This document shows positions 7,560 to 16,540 of a DNA stretch of 46,894 bases, piece after piece. Source of the stretch: Gordonia otitidis NBRC 100426 (GTDB lineage Bacteria > Actinomycetota > Actinomycetes > Mycobacteriales > Mycobacteriaceae); assembly GCF_000248075.1 (NCBI RefSeq), contig NZ_BAFB01000096.1, forward strand, positions 1 to 46,894, in the 5' to 3' direction. The notes beneath the pieces were generated by a model. That model was given only the letters and a program-made list of their open reading frames with translations, was not told the DNA's origin and did not search any database. The stretch's first letter is position 1. Each line of letters starts with the position of its first letter. The translations under genes and the position numbers were made by a program.

Positions 7560-7964
7560 GTGGCAGCGATCAGGGTGCGTGATGCGGCGATGCTGCTCGG
7601 TGTCAGTGACGACACCGTTCGACGGTGGTTGGCGTCAGGAGAACTCGAGCCGGGGTCAGAGGACGGTGTCGCGACCGTCGACGGAGTCGGGCTGGCGTCC
7701 CTTGCCAGGAAAAGGGCGCGAACGGTCGAGGACGACGGCACCGGCGTTCTGCGGTCGGCGCGTAACCGGTTCACCGGTCTGGTCACCGACGTCGTCAGCG
7801 ACACTGTCATGGCGCAGGTGACCATGCAGTGCGGTCCATTCGAGGTGACCTCGCTGATGAGTTCCGAAGCCGTTCGCGAACTCGCACTCGAGCCGGGAGT
7901 CGTCGCGACGGCAGTGGTCAAGGCCACCACGGTCATCGTCGAACGACCAGATCCCAACAGGTGA
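7560..7964 (+). CDS. HTH and Mop/TOBE domain molybdate-binding regulator
   Basis: A 134-residue protein with an excisionase/MerR-like helix-turn-helix (AAMLLGVSDDTVRRWLASGE, about 9-29) joined to a molybdopterin-binding Mop/TOBE domain (SARNRFTGLVTDVVSDTVMA, about 60-130). It probably senses molybdate and controls the modABC genes that follow, in the manner of ModE although with a different HTH. The GTG at 7560 was chosen because it sits 7 nt after a -10 box; the longer frame from 7488 would pass through the promoter. The gene is first in the operon. Regulation by molybdate is inferred. Confidence 0.82.
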   Translation: MAAIRVRDAAMLLGVSDDTVRRWLASGELEPGSEDGVATVDGVGLASLARKRARTVEDDGTGVLRSARNRFTGLVTDVVSDTVMAQVTMQCGPFEVTSLMSSEAVRELALEPGVVATAVVKATTVIVERPDPNR

Positions 7965-7978
7965 TCCGCATTCGCGGA
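7965..7978 (+). other. Small hairpin between the regulator gene and modA
   Basis: TCCGC (7965-7969) and GCGGA (7974-7978) can pair around ATTC, directly after the TGA of the regulator gene. It is too short to be a sure terminator, but might reduce read-through or protect an mRNA end. Confidence 0.3.
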
Positions 7979-8029
7979 CAAGAGAAAGCGAGAACCCCTG
8001 TGTTCCAGTGTCTTGTGCTCCAGAAGGTC

Positions 8030-8827
8030 ATGCCGCAGAAGTTCGTGTCGGTACGGCGCATTGCGGCCGTGTTCGCAGCCATGGTCGCGGTCATCGTCAC
8101 GGTCGCCGGTTGCTCGTCCGACGACGGTTCTTCGGGCGGGAATTCGTCCGGGGGGAAGACAACACTGAATGTCTACGCGGCGGCATCGCTGAAGAGCACC
8201 TTCACCGAACTCGCGAAGGCTTTCGAGAAGGCGCACTCCGACGTCGAGGTCAAGCTCAACTTCGCCGGATCGTCGGCTCTCGTCACGCAGATCAACCAGG
8301 GGGCCGACGCCGACGTGATCGCCACCGCCGACGAGCGCACCATGCAGAAACTCGGCGACAAGGCCGTCGATCCCAAGATCTTCGCCACCAACACACTCAC
8401 CATTGTCACCGCACCCGGAAATCCCAAGCGCATCACCGGTTTCGCAAGTCTGCGTGATTCCGGCGCCAAGACCGTGGTCTGTGCGCCCGAGGTACCGTGT
8501 GGCGCCGCGACGGTGGCCGTCGAGAAGAACACCGGAGTCGAACTGACACCGGTGAGCCAGGAGGCGTCGGTCACCGCGGTGCTGACCAAGGTCACCTCAG
8601 GTGAGGCCGACGCCGGTCTCGTCTACGTGACAGACGCGAAGTCCGCGGGCGACAAGGTGGCCACGGTCGGTGACGCGGCCTTCGCGCAGGTGGTCAACAA
8701 ATATCCGATCGCAACGGTCAAGGGCACCAAGCATTCCGAGCAGGCCGAGCAGTTCAAGGACATGGTGCTCGGGCAGACCGGGCAAGAGATCCTGTCTGCT
8801 GCGGGCTTCGCCTCCGCGGGCTCCTGA
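8030..8827 (+). CDS. modA: Molybdate ABC transporter substrate-binding lipoprotein
   Basis: A 265-residue periplasmic-binding protein. The N-terminus (MPQKFVSVRR, then a hydrophobic stretch) ends in the lipobox VAGC with Cys28 as the lipidated residue, so it is anchored outside the membrane. A Gly/Ser linker follows, then LNVYAAASLKSTFTELAKAF, the ModA opening motif, with Ser residues that bind the oxyanion. KLNFAGSSALVTQINQGADA and VYVTDAKSAGDKV are further family motifs. It delivers molybdate (or tungstate) to ModB. The start could also be GTG 8000; ATG 8030 gives a normal signal peptide. Confidence 0.93.
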   Translation: MPQKFVSVRRIAAVFAAMVAVIVTVAGCSSDDGSSGGNSSGGKTTLNVYAAASLKSTFTELAKAFEKAHSDVEVKLNFAGSSALVTQINQGADADVIATADERTMQKLGDKAVDPKIFATNTLTIVTAPGNPKRITGFASLRDSGAKTVVCAPEVPCGAATVAVEKNTGVELTPVSQEASVTAVLTKVTSGEADAGLVYVTDAKSAGDKVATVGDAAFAQVVNKYPIATVKGTKHSEQAEQFKDMVLGQTGQEILSAAGFASAGS

Positions 8828-8841
8828 GGCGCGGCCAGTAG

Positions 8842-9624
8842 ATGCGTCGGGTTCCGCTCTGGGTGCACATCCCCGCGGTTCTCGGGGTGTGCTTCATCCT
8901 GATCGGCCCGATCGCCATCATCGTCAGGATGCCGTGGGGTGACTTCTGGGAGTCGGTCACCGCGCCAGAGTCGGTCGACGCACTCAGGCTCGGTGTGCTC
9001 ACCGCGCTGACCAGCACCGTGATGTGTCTGGTTCTCGGCGTACCGATGGCATTCGTGTTCGCGCGCTACAACAGCGTATGGACCAGGGTGCTGCGAGCAC
9101 TGGTGTTGCTGCCGTTGGTGCTTCCTCCGGTGGTCGGAGGAATCGCGCTGCTCTATGCACTCGGACGCTACGGACTCGTCGGCCAGTACCTGGACAAAGC
9201 AGGAATCACGCTGGCCTTCACGACGACGGGGGTTGTCCTGGCGCAGACCTTCGTGGCGATGCCGTTCCTTGTCCTCAGCGTCGAGGGCGCACTCCGCTCG
9301 GCGGGTGCCGACTACGAGCAGGTCGCCGCTACCCTGGGTGCTTCGCCGAGCAGAACGCTGTGGAAAGTGACTCTGCCCCTGATCTTTCCGGCACTCACGG
9401 CCGGTGCGGTGCTGGCCTTTGCCCGTGCCCTCGGCGAGTTCGGTGCGACGATCACGTTCGCCGGAAACCTGCCGGGTACCACGCAGACCGCGCCGCTGAA
9501 GATCTACCTCGATTCGATCAATGATCCGGAGGCCGCACTACCGTTGTCGCTGGTGTTGATGGCGGTCGCTCTCGTGGTCGTCATCGCTGTTCACCTACGG
9601 CGCGCACCGGAGGTGACCGCGTGA
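8842..9624 (+). CDS. modB: Molybdate ABC transporter permease
   Basis: A 260-residue permease with five to six membrane spans. The EAA-type cytoplasmic loop is clear (ADYEQVAATLGASPSRTLWK, then VTLPLIFPALTAG, about 155-185), the site where the ATPase ModC docks. GEFGATITFAGNLPGTTQTA is a hallmark of the molybdate/sulfate permease family. It starts 14 nt after modA and its TGA overlaps the GTG of modC, so all three are translated together. It would form a homodimeric channel in the cytoplasmic membrane. Confidence 0.94.
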   Translation: MRRVPLWVHIPAVLGVCFILIGPIAIIVRMPWGDFWESVTAPESVDALRLGVLTALTSTVMCLVLGVPMAFVFARYNSVWTRVLRALVLLPLVLPPVVGGIALLYALGRYGLVGQYLDKAGITLAFTTTGVVLAQTFVAMPFLVLSVEGALRSAGADYEQVAATLGASPSRTLWKVTLPLIFPALTAGAVLAFARALGEFGATITFAGNLPGTTQTAPLKIYLDSINDPEAALPLSLVLMAVALVVVIAVHLRRAPEVTA

Positions 9625-10721
9625 GCGGTCTTCACGCGACGATTCGTTCTGCGACACCGTTTCTCGACGTCGACCTCGAGGTGACCGCAGGCAACACGTG
9701 TGCGGTGCTCGGCCCGAACGGAGCGGGCAAGAGCACCGCACTGGGCATTCTCGCGGGGCTGCGGCGAACGTCGAACACGACCATCACCTACGACGACCGG
9801 CCGCTGCAGGGGCCAGGGGTGTTCGTGCCCGCGCATCGGCGGTCAGTGGTCCTGCTCGCGCAGAAGCCACGACTGTTCCCGCACATGACCGTCGAGCGCA
9901 ACGTGGGATTCGGCCCCGCGGCTGCGGGAGTGGGGCGGCGCGAAGTGGCGGCGCGTACGCAACGGTGGCTCAGCGCAGTCGGAGTCGCCGAATTCGCCGA
10001 CCGCATGCCCAAACAGCTGTCTGGCGGACAGGCGCAACGTGTGGCGATCGCGCGTGCTCTGGCGACCGAGCCGGACGTCCTGCTCCTCGACGAACCGTTC
10101 GCAGCGCTCGATGTCGATGTGGCGCAACAGATGCGCACCTTGCTGCGCTCGCTGATCCGGGAACGGGACGGTGTCACGGTACTGGTCACGCACGATCTCG
10201 TCGACGCCGTGGCGCTCGCCGACGACGTGGTGGTCATCGAGCATGGACGAGTCGTCGGACAGGGGCCGACTCGGGACGTGCTGCGTCATCCCGGCACGGC
10301 TTTCGCAGCGGCACTCGCCGGACTCAACATGTTCCTCGGAACGTTCGAGCCGCCCGCGACGGTCGTCGGTGCCGGGGGTGACAGTGTCACGGGTGTGTCC
10401 GCCGACGTGCGACAGGCGGGCGTATCCGCGGCCGCAACCTTCTCGCCGCGCGCGGTCGCGGTGTATCTCGATGCGCCGCAGGGGAGTCCGCGAACAGTTC
10501 TCGGTGCAGACGTGCTGGAGGTGGTGCCCCAGGGCGACCACGCGATCGCGAGATGTGACGTCGGCGGTCAGATCGTGTCAGCCGAGATCACCTGGAACGC
10601 AGTCGCTGAACTCGCGCTGCACACCGGATCGCGAGTGCACCTGGTGGTCAAGGCGAACGAGGTGCGGATCTACGAGGCCGCCTCACCTGCCGAGTCCGAC
10701 GCGTCAGCGTCAGGGTTGTAA
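9621..10721 (+). CDS. modC: Molybdate ABC transporter ATP-binding protein
   Basis: A 366-residue ATPase starting at a GTG that overlaps the modB stop. Walker A is GPNGAGKST (31-39); the signature LSGGQAQRVAIARAL and Walker B VLLLDEPFAALDVDVA follow near 133-165. The C-terminal part (about 290-355: RTVLGADVLEVVPQGDHAIA, GSRVHLVVKANEVRIYE) is a Mop-like domain, typical of ModC, that binds molybdate for feedback inhibition. The last 52 bp overlap, tail-to-tail, the 3' end of the adenylyl cyclase gene on the other strand. Confidence 0.93.
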   Translation: MSGLHATIRSATPFLDVDLEVTAGNTCAVLGPNGAGKSTALGILAGLRRTSNTTITYDDRPLQGPGVFVPAHRRSVVLLAQKPRLFPHMTVERNVGFGPAAAGVGRREVAARTQRWLSAVGVAEFADRMPKQLSGGQAQRVAIARALATEPDVLLLDEPFAALDVDVAQQMRTLLRSLIRERDGVTVLVTHDLVDAVALADDVVVIEHGRVVGQGPTRDVLRHPGTAFAAALAGLNMFLGTFEPPATVVGAGGDSVTGVSADVRQAGVSAAATFSPRAVAVYLDAPQGSPRTVLGADVLEVVPQGDHAIARCDVGGQIVSAEITWNAVAELALHTGSRVHLVVKANEVRIYEAASPAESDASASGL

Positions 10722-11635
10722 TACTTGTTGGGCTCCAACACCTTTGCCCGCAGCCGTCGGTATCCTCGCACCGAGAGCGGGGAGATCGAGCGCAGATAGA
10801 ATTTCTCGTCGTCCGCCAGTTCGTCGGCGACGGCCTCGCTGACGAGGGTGGTTCCCGGACGGGCCGAGCCGCACAGGCGGGCGGCCACGTTGACCGGTTC
10901 GCCGAAGACGTCGCCGAGTCGGGAGAGCACCTGTCCGCGTGCCAGGCCGACCCGCAGCGGTGGAATGGGTTTGTCGTCGCTGAGGTCGTGGATCGCCAAC
11001 GCCGCCTCTGCGGCCTGCTCGGACGTCGCGAAGGTGAACATGACGCCGTCGCCGAGGGTCTTGATGACGTGACCACGGTGGGCGCCCACCACGTCGAAGG
11101 TGCGGTCCTCGAACGTCTCGAGCAACAGTTCCAGTTCGTCGAGCGGTGTGCGCCGCGACAAACTGGTGTAGCCGACGATGTCGGCGAACCCCACCACGAG
11201 ATCCATCCGCTCGTCGGATTCCCTCGTCTCGTCCCGCGTCATGGCCATGTCGAGGTGTCTGCGCCAGATCAACTGTTGGATGACCCCCAGCGCATTGGCC
11301 ATCTGCTCGCGGGTCCACGGCACGTCCGGATTGCGCTCGAGCTCGGTCAGTTGGTCGGCCTGCCACTCCGCGAGGCGTGACATCGTCTGTCCGATCGCGC
11401 GAGCGGTGGCCACCTGCGCGGCCTGCGGCATGGTGTGCTCGGAATCGGCGAAGAGCCCGAGGGCTTTGACCTCGGCGGCGGTGAAGATCTTGTCCGGAGT
11501 CGACTGTCTGGCGAAACCGAAGGCGTTCCACACCTTCTCGGCGTAGTCGGGTGAGAGTTGAAGTTGCTCGACGAGTTCGTCCCGAGTGAACTGCGGATCC
11601 TCATCGCTCACACCCGACGGTTCCTGATCGCTCAC
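10670..11635 (-). CDS. Class III adenylyl cyclase, cytosolic
   Basis: A 321-residue protein with an alpha-helical N-terminal regulatory part (about 1-150; FTRDELVEQLQLSPDYAEKV, then SLAF-free helices) and a class III cyclase domain. Metal-binding Asp residues lie in VGFADIVGYTSL and TLGDGVMFTFA; the adenine-selecting Lys is in HVIKTLGDG and its partner Asp in GDVFGEPVNVAARL, which also holds the transition-state Asn and Arg. All canonical residues are therefore present and an active ATP cyclase is expected. The layout resembles Rv1264/Rv2212 of M. tuberculosis, the former pH-regulated. A GTG at 11635 with GGGGGTG upstream is the likely start. Confidence 0.9.
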   Translation of the reverse strand: MSDQEPSGVSDEDPQFTRDELVEQLQLSPDYAEKVWNAFGFARQSTPDKIFTAAEVKALGLFADSEHTMPQAAQVATARAIGQTMSRLAEWQADQLTELERNPDVPWTREQMANALGVIQQLIWRRHLDMAMTRDETRESDERMDLVVGFADIVGYTSLSRRTPLDELELLLETFEDRTFDVVGAHRGHVIKTLGDGVMFTFATSEQAAEAALAIHDLSDDKPIPPLRVGLARGQVLSRLGDVFGEPVNVAARLCGSARPGTTLVSEAVADELADDEKFYLRSISPLSVRGYRRLRAKVLEPNKYYNPDADASDSAGEAAS

Positions 11636-11696
11636 CGCGCACCCCCGAACGCGCTGTGCTGTGCATGCATGCCACAACGGTAGTCGCTGCGCATGC

Positions 11697-12914
11697 TCAG
11701 AGTCCCAGGACGCCCTTCATCAGGTAGGCCATCTCCGCACCGAAATCGGGACGGGTGACGCCACGCCGCATGCGTACCGCGTCGTTCACGATCGACAGCG
11801 CGGCGTGAACGGCAACCGTGCGCTGATCGACTCGGGCCTCTGGCTGCACCTGCCCGAGCAGGTCGACCCAGCGTCGTACGTATCGACGCTGGACGTCGAG
11901 CAACTCTGCTGCGGGGTCCTGTCCGGCGAGCACAGACGAGCTGTTGAACGCCACCGACAGGTCGGGGGTCGACGTGATGACGGTGACGTACGAGTCCACG
12001 AGAAGCCCCAGCAGTTTTGCGGGGTCTGCGGTGGAACCCTGTGCTGCCATGACACCCGCCTCGAGCCGCATGGCGCTGCGCTGGCCGATCGCGAGCAGGA
12101 TCGCAAGCTTCGACGAAAAGTGTTTGTACACACTGGGCCCGGTGATGCCGACGGCCCTGCCGATGTCGTCGACGCCGACATCGGCGTAGCCGTGGTCGGC
12201 GAACAACGCGGCCGCGCCGTCGAGGATCTCGTCGCGTCGCGACGAGGTCAGGCCCACGATCTGCGGCACGGCCGGTAGCTCCGGTGCCGTCGACGGGTGC
12301 AGCTCGAGTAGTCGCCGGGTGAGCACGGCGAGTTCGGCATGCGCGCGCGATGCCGACATCCGGGTGTTGTGCACGGCGAGGCTACCGACGACGCTCAACG
12401 CCGCCCAACCGAGTGCGCGGCCCTCCCGGTCGGTCAGCTCGCGGCGGTCGGCGACGATGGCGTCCGCCCAGCGTGTCAGGACCTGTCGGGTCCGCATGAC
12501 CATCTGCTTGTTCTGGTCTTCGGACAGGTAGCTGCTCGTCCACCGCCACAGCGAGACCGACTCCGGATGTCGGACACCGAGGTCGCAGAGCGCGTCGACG
12601 AGTTCGTCCAGCGGGCGTGAACCGTCACCGAGTGTGCGGTCGGTGCAGGCCTCCAGATCGTCGACGCCTGCCAGTACCGCTGCGGACAGCAACGCTTGCT
12701 TGTCAGTGAAGTGTCGATACACCGACGGAGCGGTCACCCCCGCGGCTCCCGCGATGTCGGCGACGGACACATGCGGATAGCCGCGTTCGAGAAACAGCGT
12801 CGACGCGTGGTCGACCAACTGCTTCTTACGATCGGCGGGCCGCGAGCGCTGCGTGGTCGACGAGCCCTTGCGTGTGGCGACGACGTCGCGTCGCGGGGGT
12901 TTCGGAGTAGACAT
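11697..12914 (-). CDS. Double TetR-type transcriptional regulator (two fused TetR units)
   Basis: A 405-residue protein holding two complete TetR modules. The first HTH (VADIAGAAGVTAPSVYRHFT) is at residues 51-70, and the second (VDDIGRAVGITGPSVYKHFS) follows the linker ELPAVPQIVGLTSSRRDEIL near residue 220-275. Each is followed by a helical ligand/dimer domain, so one chain may act like a dimer. It is divergent from fadAB with a 128-bp gap carrying two inverted repeats, one of them 8 bp before its own start, which suggests self-control and control of fadAB by an acyl-CoA or similar ligand (inference). The extreme N-terminus is Lys/Arg-rich. Confidence 0.88.
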   Translation of the reverse strand: MSTPKPPRRDVVATRKGSSTTQRSRPADRKKQLVDHASTLFLERGYPHVSVADIAGAAGVTAPSVYRHFTDKQALLSAAVLAGVDDLEACTDRTLGDGSRPLDELVDALCDLGVRHPESVSLWRWTSSYLSEDQNKQMVMRTRQVLTRWADAIVADRRELTDREGRALGWAALSVVGSLAVHNTRMSASRAHAELAVLTRRLLELHPSTAPELPAVPQIVGLTSSRRDEILDGAAALFADHGYADVGVDDIGRAVGITGPSVYKHFSSKLAILLAIGQRSAMRLEAGVMAAQGSTADPAKLLGLLVDSYVTVITSTPDLSVAFNSSSVLAGQDPAAELLDVQRRYVRRWVDLLGQVQPEARVDQRTVAVHAALSIVNDAVRMRRGVTRPDFGAEMAYLMKGVLGL

Positions 12915-12921
12915 TGTTAAT

Positions 12922-12939
12922 CGACCTTAGCTCAGGTCG
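12922..12939. promoter_or_regulatory. Inverted repeat, probable operator of the double TetR gene
   Basis: CGACCT (12922-12927) and AGGTCG (12934-12939) form a perfect inverted repeat with a 6-bp spacer. It lies 8 bp upstream of the regulator ATG (12914), where a bound repressor would block transcription. Assignment to this regulator is inferred from position. Confidence 0.5.
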
Positions 12940-13002
12940 GACACTGATTGCGAGTGATTGACCACCCGCTATAGCCAAATAAGTGATGCCGCGTTAGCCT
13001 CG

Positions 13003-13022
13003 TAGGGTAACCATCGCTGGTT
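13003..13022 (+). promoter_or_regulatory. -10 box and inverted repeat before fadA
   Basis: TAGGGT (13003-13008) is a possible -10 element. It is followed at once by AACCA-TCGC-TGGTT (13009-13022), a perfect inverted repeat covering the expected transcription start. The fadA ribosome site AAAGGA follows at 13029. A repressor here would shut off fadAB. Confidence 0.45.
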
Positions 13023-13042
13023 CATGTGAAAGGAACATCTTC

Positions 13043-14254
13043 GTGCCTGATCAAGCATTCATCTACGAGGCGATCCGTACGCCGCGTGGTAAGCAGCGCG
13101 GTGGATCGCTGCACAGCATCAAGCCGGTCGACCTCGCGTCGGGCCTCATCGACGAGGTCCTCGCCCGCCACGGTGGCCTCGACCCTGCCGACATCAACGA
13201 CGTCATCCTGGGCGTCGTCTCGCCCGTCGGCGAGCAGGGCGGCGTGATCTCGCGCACCGCGGCCCTCAACAGCGGACTGCCGGAGACCGTTCCCGGCACC
13301 CAGATCGACCGCTTCTGCGCGTCGGGTCTCGAGGCCACCAACCTCGCTGCGGCCAAGGTTGCGTCGGGCTTCGACGACCTGGTACTCGCCGGTGGCGTCG
13401 AGTCGATGTCGCGTGTCCCGATGGGGAGCGACGGCGGCGCACTGTTCATGGACCCGACCACCGCGTACGACCACTACATCGTGCCGCAGGGCATTGGTGC
13501 CGACCTGATCGCGACCCTCGAGGGATTCAGCCGCGAAGACGTCGACGCCTTCGCCGCGGAGTCGCAGGCGCGTGCCGAGAATGCATGGAACGGTGGCTAT
13601 TTCGCCAAGTCCGTGGTCCCTGTCCGCGATATCAACGGCGTCATCGTGCTCGATCATGACGAGCATCGTCGTCCCGGCTCGACCGTCGAATCGCTCGGCA
13701 AGCTCAAGCCCGCGTTCGCCGCGCTGGCCGAGATGGCAGGCTTCGACGACGTCGCGCTGCAGAAGTACCACAGCGTGGAGAAGATCAACCACGTCCACAC
13801 CGGCGGTAACAGTTCGGGCATCGTCGACGGTGCAGGGCTGGTGCTCGTCGGTAGCGAAGAGGCAGGCAAGCGCAACGGCCTGACCCCGCGCGGCCGCGTC
13901 GTCTCCTTCGCCGAGGTCGGCTCCGAGCCCACCATCATGCTCACCGGCCCCACCCCGGCCACCGAGCTGGCGCTGAAGAAGGCCGGACTGACCGTCGAGG
14001 ACATCGACGTCTTCGAGCTCAACGAGGCGTTCGCGTCGGTCGTCATGAAGTGGATGAAGGATCTGAACATCCCGCACGAGAAGGTCAACCGCAACGGTGG
14101 CGCCATCGCGATGGGTCACCCGCTGGGTGCGACCGGCGCGATGATCTTCGGCACCTGCCTCGACGAACTCGAGCGCACCGGCGGCCGCTACGGCCTGATC
14201 ACCCTGTGTATCGGTGGCGGCATGGGCGTCGCGACCGTCATCGAGCGTCTCTGA
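13043..14254 (+). CDS. fadA: Acetyl-CoA C-acyltransferase (3-ketoacyl-CoA thiolase)
   Basis: A 403-residue thiolase that cleaves 3-ketoacyl-CoA to acetyl-CoA and a shortened acyl-CoA, the last step of beta-oxidation. The nucleophile is Cys92 in [13 protein letters not shown], and the acid/base pair is His359 ([11 protein letters not shown]) and Cys389 (LCIGGGMG). NGGAIAMG and [17 protein letters not shown] are also conserved. The GTG at 13043 has AAAGGA about 8 nt upstream. It precedes fadB by 31 bp and would form the trifunctional FadA-FadB complex (alpha2beta2), as in the Rv0859-Rv0860 pair of M. tuberculosis (from memory). Confidence 0.95.
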   Translation: MPDQAFIYEAIRTPRGKQRGGSLHSIKPVDLASGLIDEVLARHGGLDPADINDVILGVVSPVGEQGGVISRTAALNSGLPETVPGTQIDRFCASGLEATNLAAAKVASGFDDLVLAGGVESMSRVPMGSDGGALFMDPTTAYDHYIVPQGIGADLIATLEGFSREDVDAFAAESQARAENAWNGGYFAKSVVPVRDINGVIVLDHDEHRRPGSTVESLGKLKPAFAALAEMAGFDDVALQKYHSVEKINHVHTGGNSSGIVDGAGLVLVGSEEAGKRNGLTPRGRVVSFAEVGSEPTIMLTGPTPATELALKKAGLTVEDIDVFELNEAFASVVMKWMKDLNIPHEKVNRNGGAIAMGHPLGATGAMIFGTCLDELERTGGRYGLITLCIGGGMGVATVIERL

Positions 14255-14285
14255 TCCCGCACTACCAAAGGAACTTGCAAAAGCA

Positions 14286-16457
14286 ATGAGTGACAACATG
14301 ATTGCCTGGGAGAAGGACGCCGACGGTGTTGTCGTCCTGACCATGGACGACAAGTCGCAGGGCGCCAACACGATGAACGACACGTTCATCGAGTCGATTG
14401 CGGCGACCGTCGATCGTCTCGAGGCCGAGAAGGACGACATCACCGGTGTCGTCATCACCTCGGCGAAGAAGACCTTCTTCGCCGGCGGCGACCTCAAGGA
14501 CATGACCGCCGAGCGTACGCAGTCGAAGGAAGAGGTCGCCGCGGCGATCACCGAGCGCACCAACGGAATGAAGTCCGTCCTGCGCCGCCTGGAGACGCTG
14601 GGCAAGCCGGTCGTCGCGGCGATCAACGGCGCAGCTCTCGGCGGTGGCTACGAAATCGCGCTGCACACCCAGCACCGCGTCATCGCCGACGTCAAGGGCG
14701 CCGTCGTGGGTCTGCCCGAGGTGACGCTCGGCCTGCTGCCCGGTGGCGGCGGCGTCGTGCGTACGGTTCGCCTGCTCGGTTTCCAGAACGCACTGATGAA
14801 CGTGCTCCTGCAGGGGCCGCGCTTCAACCCGACCAAGGCCAAGGAAGCGGGACTCGTCGACGAGGTCGTCGGCTCCGTCGACGAACTGCTGCCCGCCGCC
14901 AAGGCGTGGATCAAGGAGAACCCCGAGGCGCAGCAGCCGTGGGACGTCAAGGGCTACAAGATGCCCGGCGGTTCGGTCACCAACCCGTCGATCGCGGCCA
15001 ACCTGCCTGCGTTCCCCGCTCTGCTGCGTAAGCAGATCAAGGGCGCGAACATGCCTGCGCCGCGCGCCATCCTGGCCGCAGCCATCGAAGGTGCCTACGT
15101 CGACGTCGACACCGCCGATCTCATCGAGACCCGCTACTTCGTCTCGCTGGTGACCGGCCAGGTCGCGCAGAACATGATCAAGGCGTTCTTCTTCGACCTG
15201 CAGACCATCAACAACGGTGGATCGCGTCCCGAGGGATACCCCAAGTGGCAGGCCACCAAGGTCGGCGTGATCGGTGCCGGAATGATGGGCGCTGCAATCG
15301 CGTACGTGTCGGCCAAGGCGGGCATCGATGTCGTCCTCAAGGACATCGATCTCGACGCCGCCAAGCGCGGCAAGGGCTACTCCGAGAAGCTCGAGGAGAA
15401 GGCCCTCTCGCGTGGCAAGACCACCAAGGAGAAGAGCGAGGCACTGCTCGGCCGTATCCACCCGACCGTCGATCCCGAGGACTTCAAGGGTGTCGACCTC
15501 GTCATCGAGGCCGCCTTCGAGTCGGTTGAGGTGAAGCACAAGGTATTCCAGGAGATCGAGGACATCGTCGAACCCGACGCCGTGCTCGGCTCGAACACCT
15601 CGACGCTGCCGATCACGATCCTCGCCGAGGGTGTCAAGCGGTCCGAGGACTTCATCGGTATCCACTTCTTCTCGCCCGTCGACAAGATGCCGCTGGTCGA
15701 GATCATCCGTGGTGAGAAGACCTCGGATGCGGTGCTGGCCAAGGTGATCGACTACACGCTGCAGATCCGCAAGACCCCGATCGTCGTCCACGACAGCCGC
15801 GGGTTCTTCACCAGCCGCGTCATCGGTACCTTCATCAACGAGGCGCTTGCCGCCGTCGGTGAGGGCGTCGAGCCCGCATTCATCGAGCACGCAGGTACGC
15901 AGGCGGGCTATCCCGCTGCGCCGCTGCAGCTCTCGGATGAGCTGACGCTCACCCTCATGCAGAAGATCCGCAAGGAGACCGAAGCGGGCGCCAAGGCCGA
16001 GGGCAAGGAGTACCCGGAGCACGGGTCGTACGCCGTCGTCGACTGGATGATCGAGCAGGGCCGGACCTCGAAGAAGGACGGCAAGGGCTTCTACGAGTAC
16101 GACGAGAACGGCAAGCGCGTTCGGCTCTGGCCGGGTCTGCGTGATCACTTCAAGTCGGGCAGCACCGAGATCCCGTTCGAGGACATGCAGGAGCGCATGC
16201 TCTTCGCCGAGGCTCTCGAGACCGTGAAGTGCTTCGACGAGGGAGTCCTCGACTCGGTCGCCGACGCCAACATCGGCTCGATCTTCGGCATCGGCTTCCC
16301 CGCGTGGACCGGTGGCGTGATCCAGTACATCAACCAGTACGAGGGTGGCCTGCAGGGCTTCGTCGACCGCTCGCGTGAGCTGGCCAAGAAGTACGGCTCG
16401 CACTTCGAGCCGCCCGCCTCGCTGGTCGAGAAGGCCGCAAAGGGCGAGAAGTACTGA
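14286..16457 (+). CDS. fadB: Enoyl-CoA hydratase / 3-hydroxyacyl-CoA dehydrogenase, trifunctional alpha subunit
   Basis: A 723-residue two-enzyme protein. The N-terminal crotonase domain (about 15-290) shows KKTFFAGGDLKDM and INGAALGGGYEIALHTQHRV. The dehydrogenase starts with the NAD fold KVGVIGAGMMGAAIAYVSAK near residue 325 and has the catalytic-His motif GIHFFSPVDKMPLVEIIRG near 459; two C-terminal 3HCDH domains follow. It hydrates 2-enoyl-CoA and oxidises the 3-hydroxy product for FadA. The ATG at 14286 was preferred to an upstream in-frame ATG inside fadA because crotonase homology begins here and AAAGGA lies 11-13 nt before it. Confidence 0.95.
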   Translation: MSDNMIAWEKDADGVVVLTMDDKSQGANTMNDTFIESIAATVDRLEAEKDDITGVVITSAKKTFFAGGDLKDMTAERTQSKEEVAAAITERTNGMKSVLRRLETLGKPVVAAINGAALGGGYEIALHTQHRVIADVKGAVVGLPEVTLGLLPGGGGVVRTVRLLGFQNALMNVLLQGPRFNPTKAKEAGLVDEVVGSVDELLPAAKAWIKENPEAQQPWDVKGYKMPGGSVTNPSIAANLPAFPALLRKQIKGANMPAPRAILAAAIEGAYVDVDTADLIETRYFVSLVTGQVAQNMIKAFFFDLQTINNGGSRPEGYPKWQATKVGVIGAGMMGAAIAYVSAKAGIDVVLKDIDLDAAKRGKGYSEKLEEKALSRGKTTKEKSEALLGRIHPTVDPEDFKGVDLVIEAAFESVEVKHKVFQEIEDIVEPDAVLGSNTSTLPITILAEGVKRSEDFIGIHFFSPVDKMPLVEIIRGEKTSDAVLAKVIDYTLQIRKTPIVVHDSRGFFTSRVIGTFINEALAAVGEGVEPAFIEHAGTQAGYPAAPLQLSDELTLTLMQKIRKETEAGAKAEGKEYPEHGSYAVVDWMIEQGRTSKKDGKGFYEYDENGKRVRLWPGLRDHFKSGSTEIPFEDMQERMLFAEALETVKCFDEGVLDSVADANIGSIFGIGFPAWTGGVIQYINQYEGGLQGFVDRSRELAKKYGSHFEPPASLVEKAAKGEKY

Positions 16458-16501
16458 GGTAGGACCTGTGATCTGATTCGTCTCGTACGCATCTGATCTC
16501 C

Positions 16502-16540
16502 ACGAGGCCCCGGCCGGACGTGTTCCGGTCGGGGCCTCGT
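16502..16540. terminator. Strong GC-rich terminator hairpin after fadB
   Basis: A 17-bp stem (16502-16518 with 16524-16540) with one G-T wobble closes a 5-nt loop CGTGT. It lies 44 nt after the fadB stop and before the convergent end of the SPFH gene (16659), so it can stop transcription from both sides. No U-tract follows. Confidence 0.85.
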
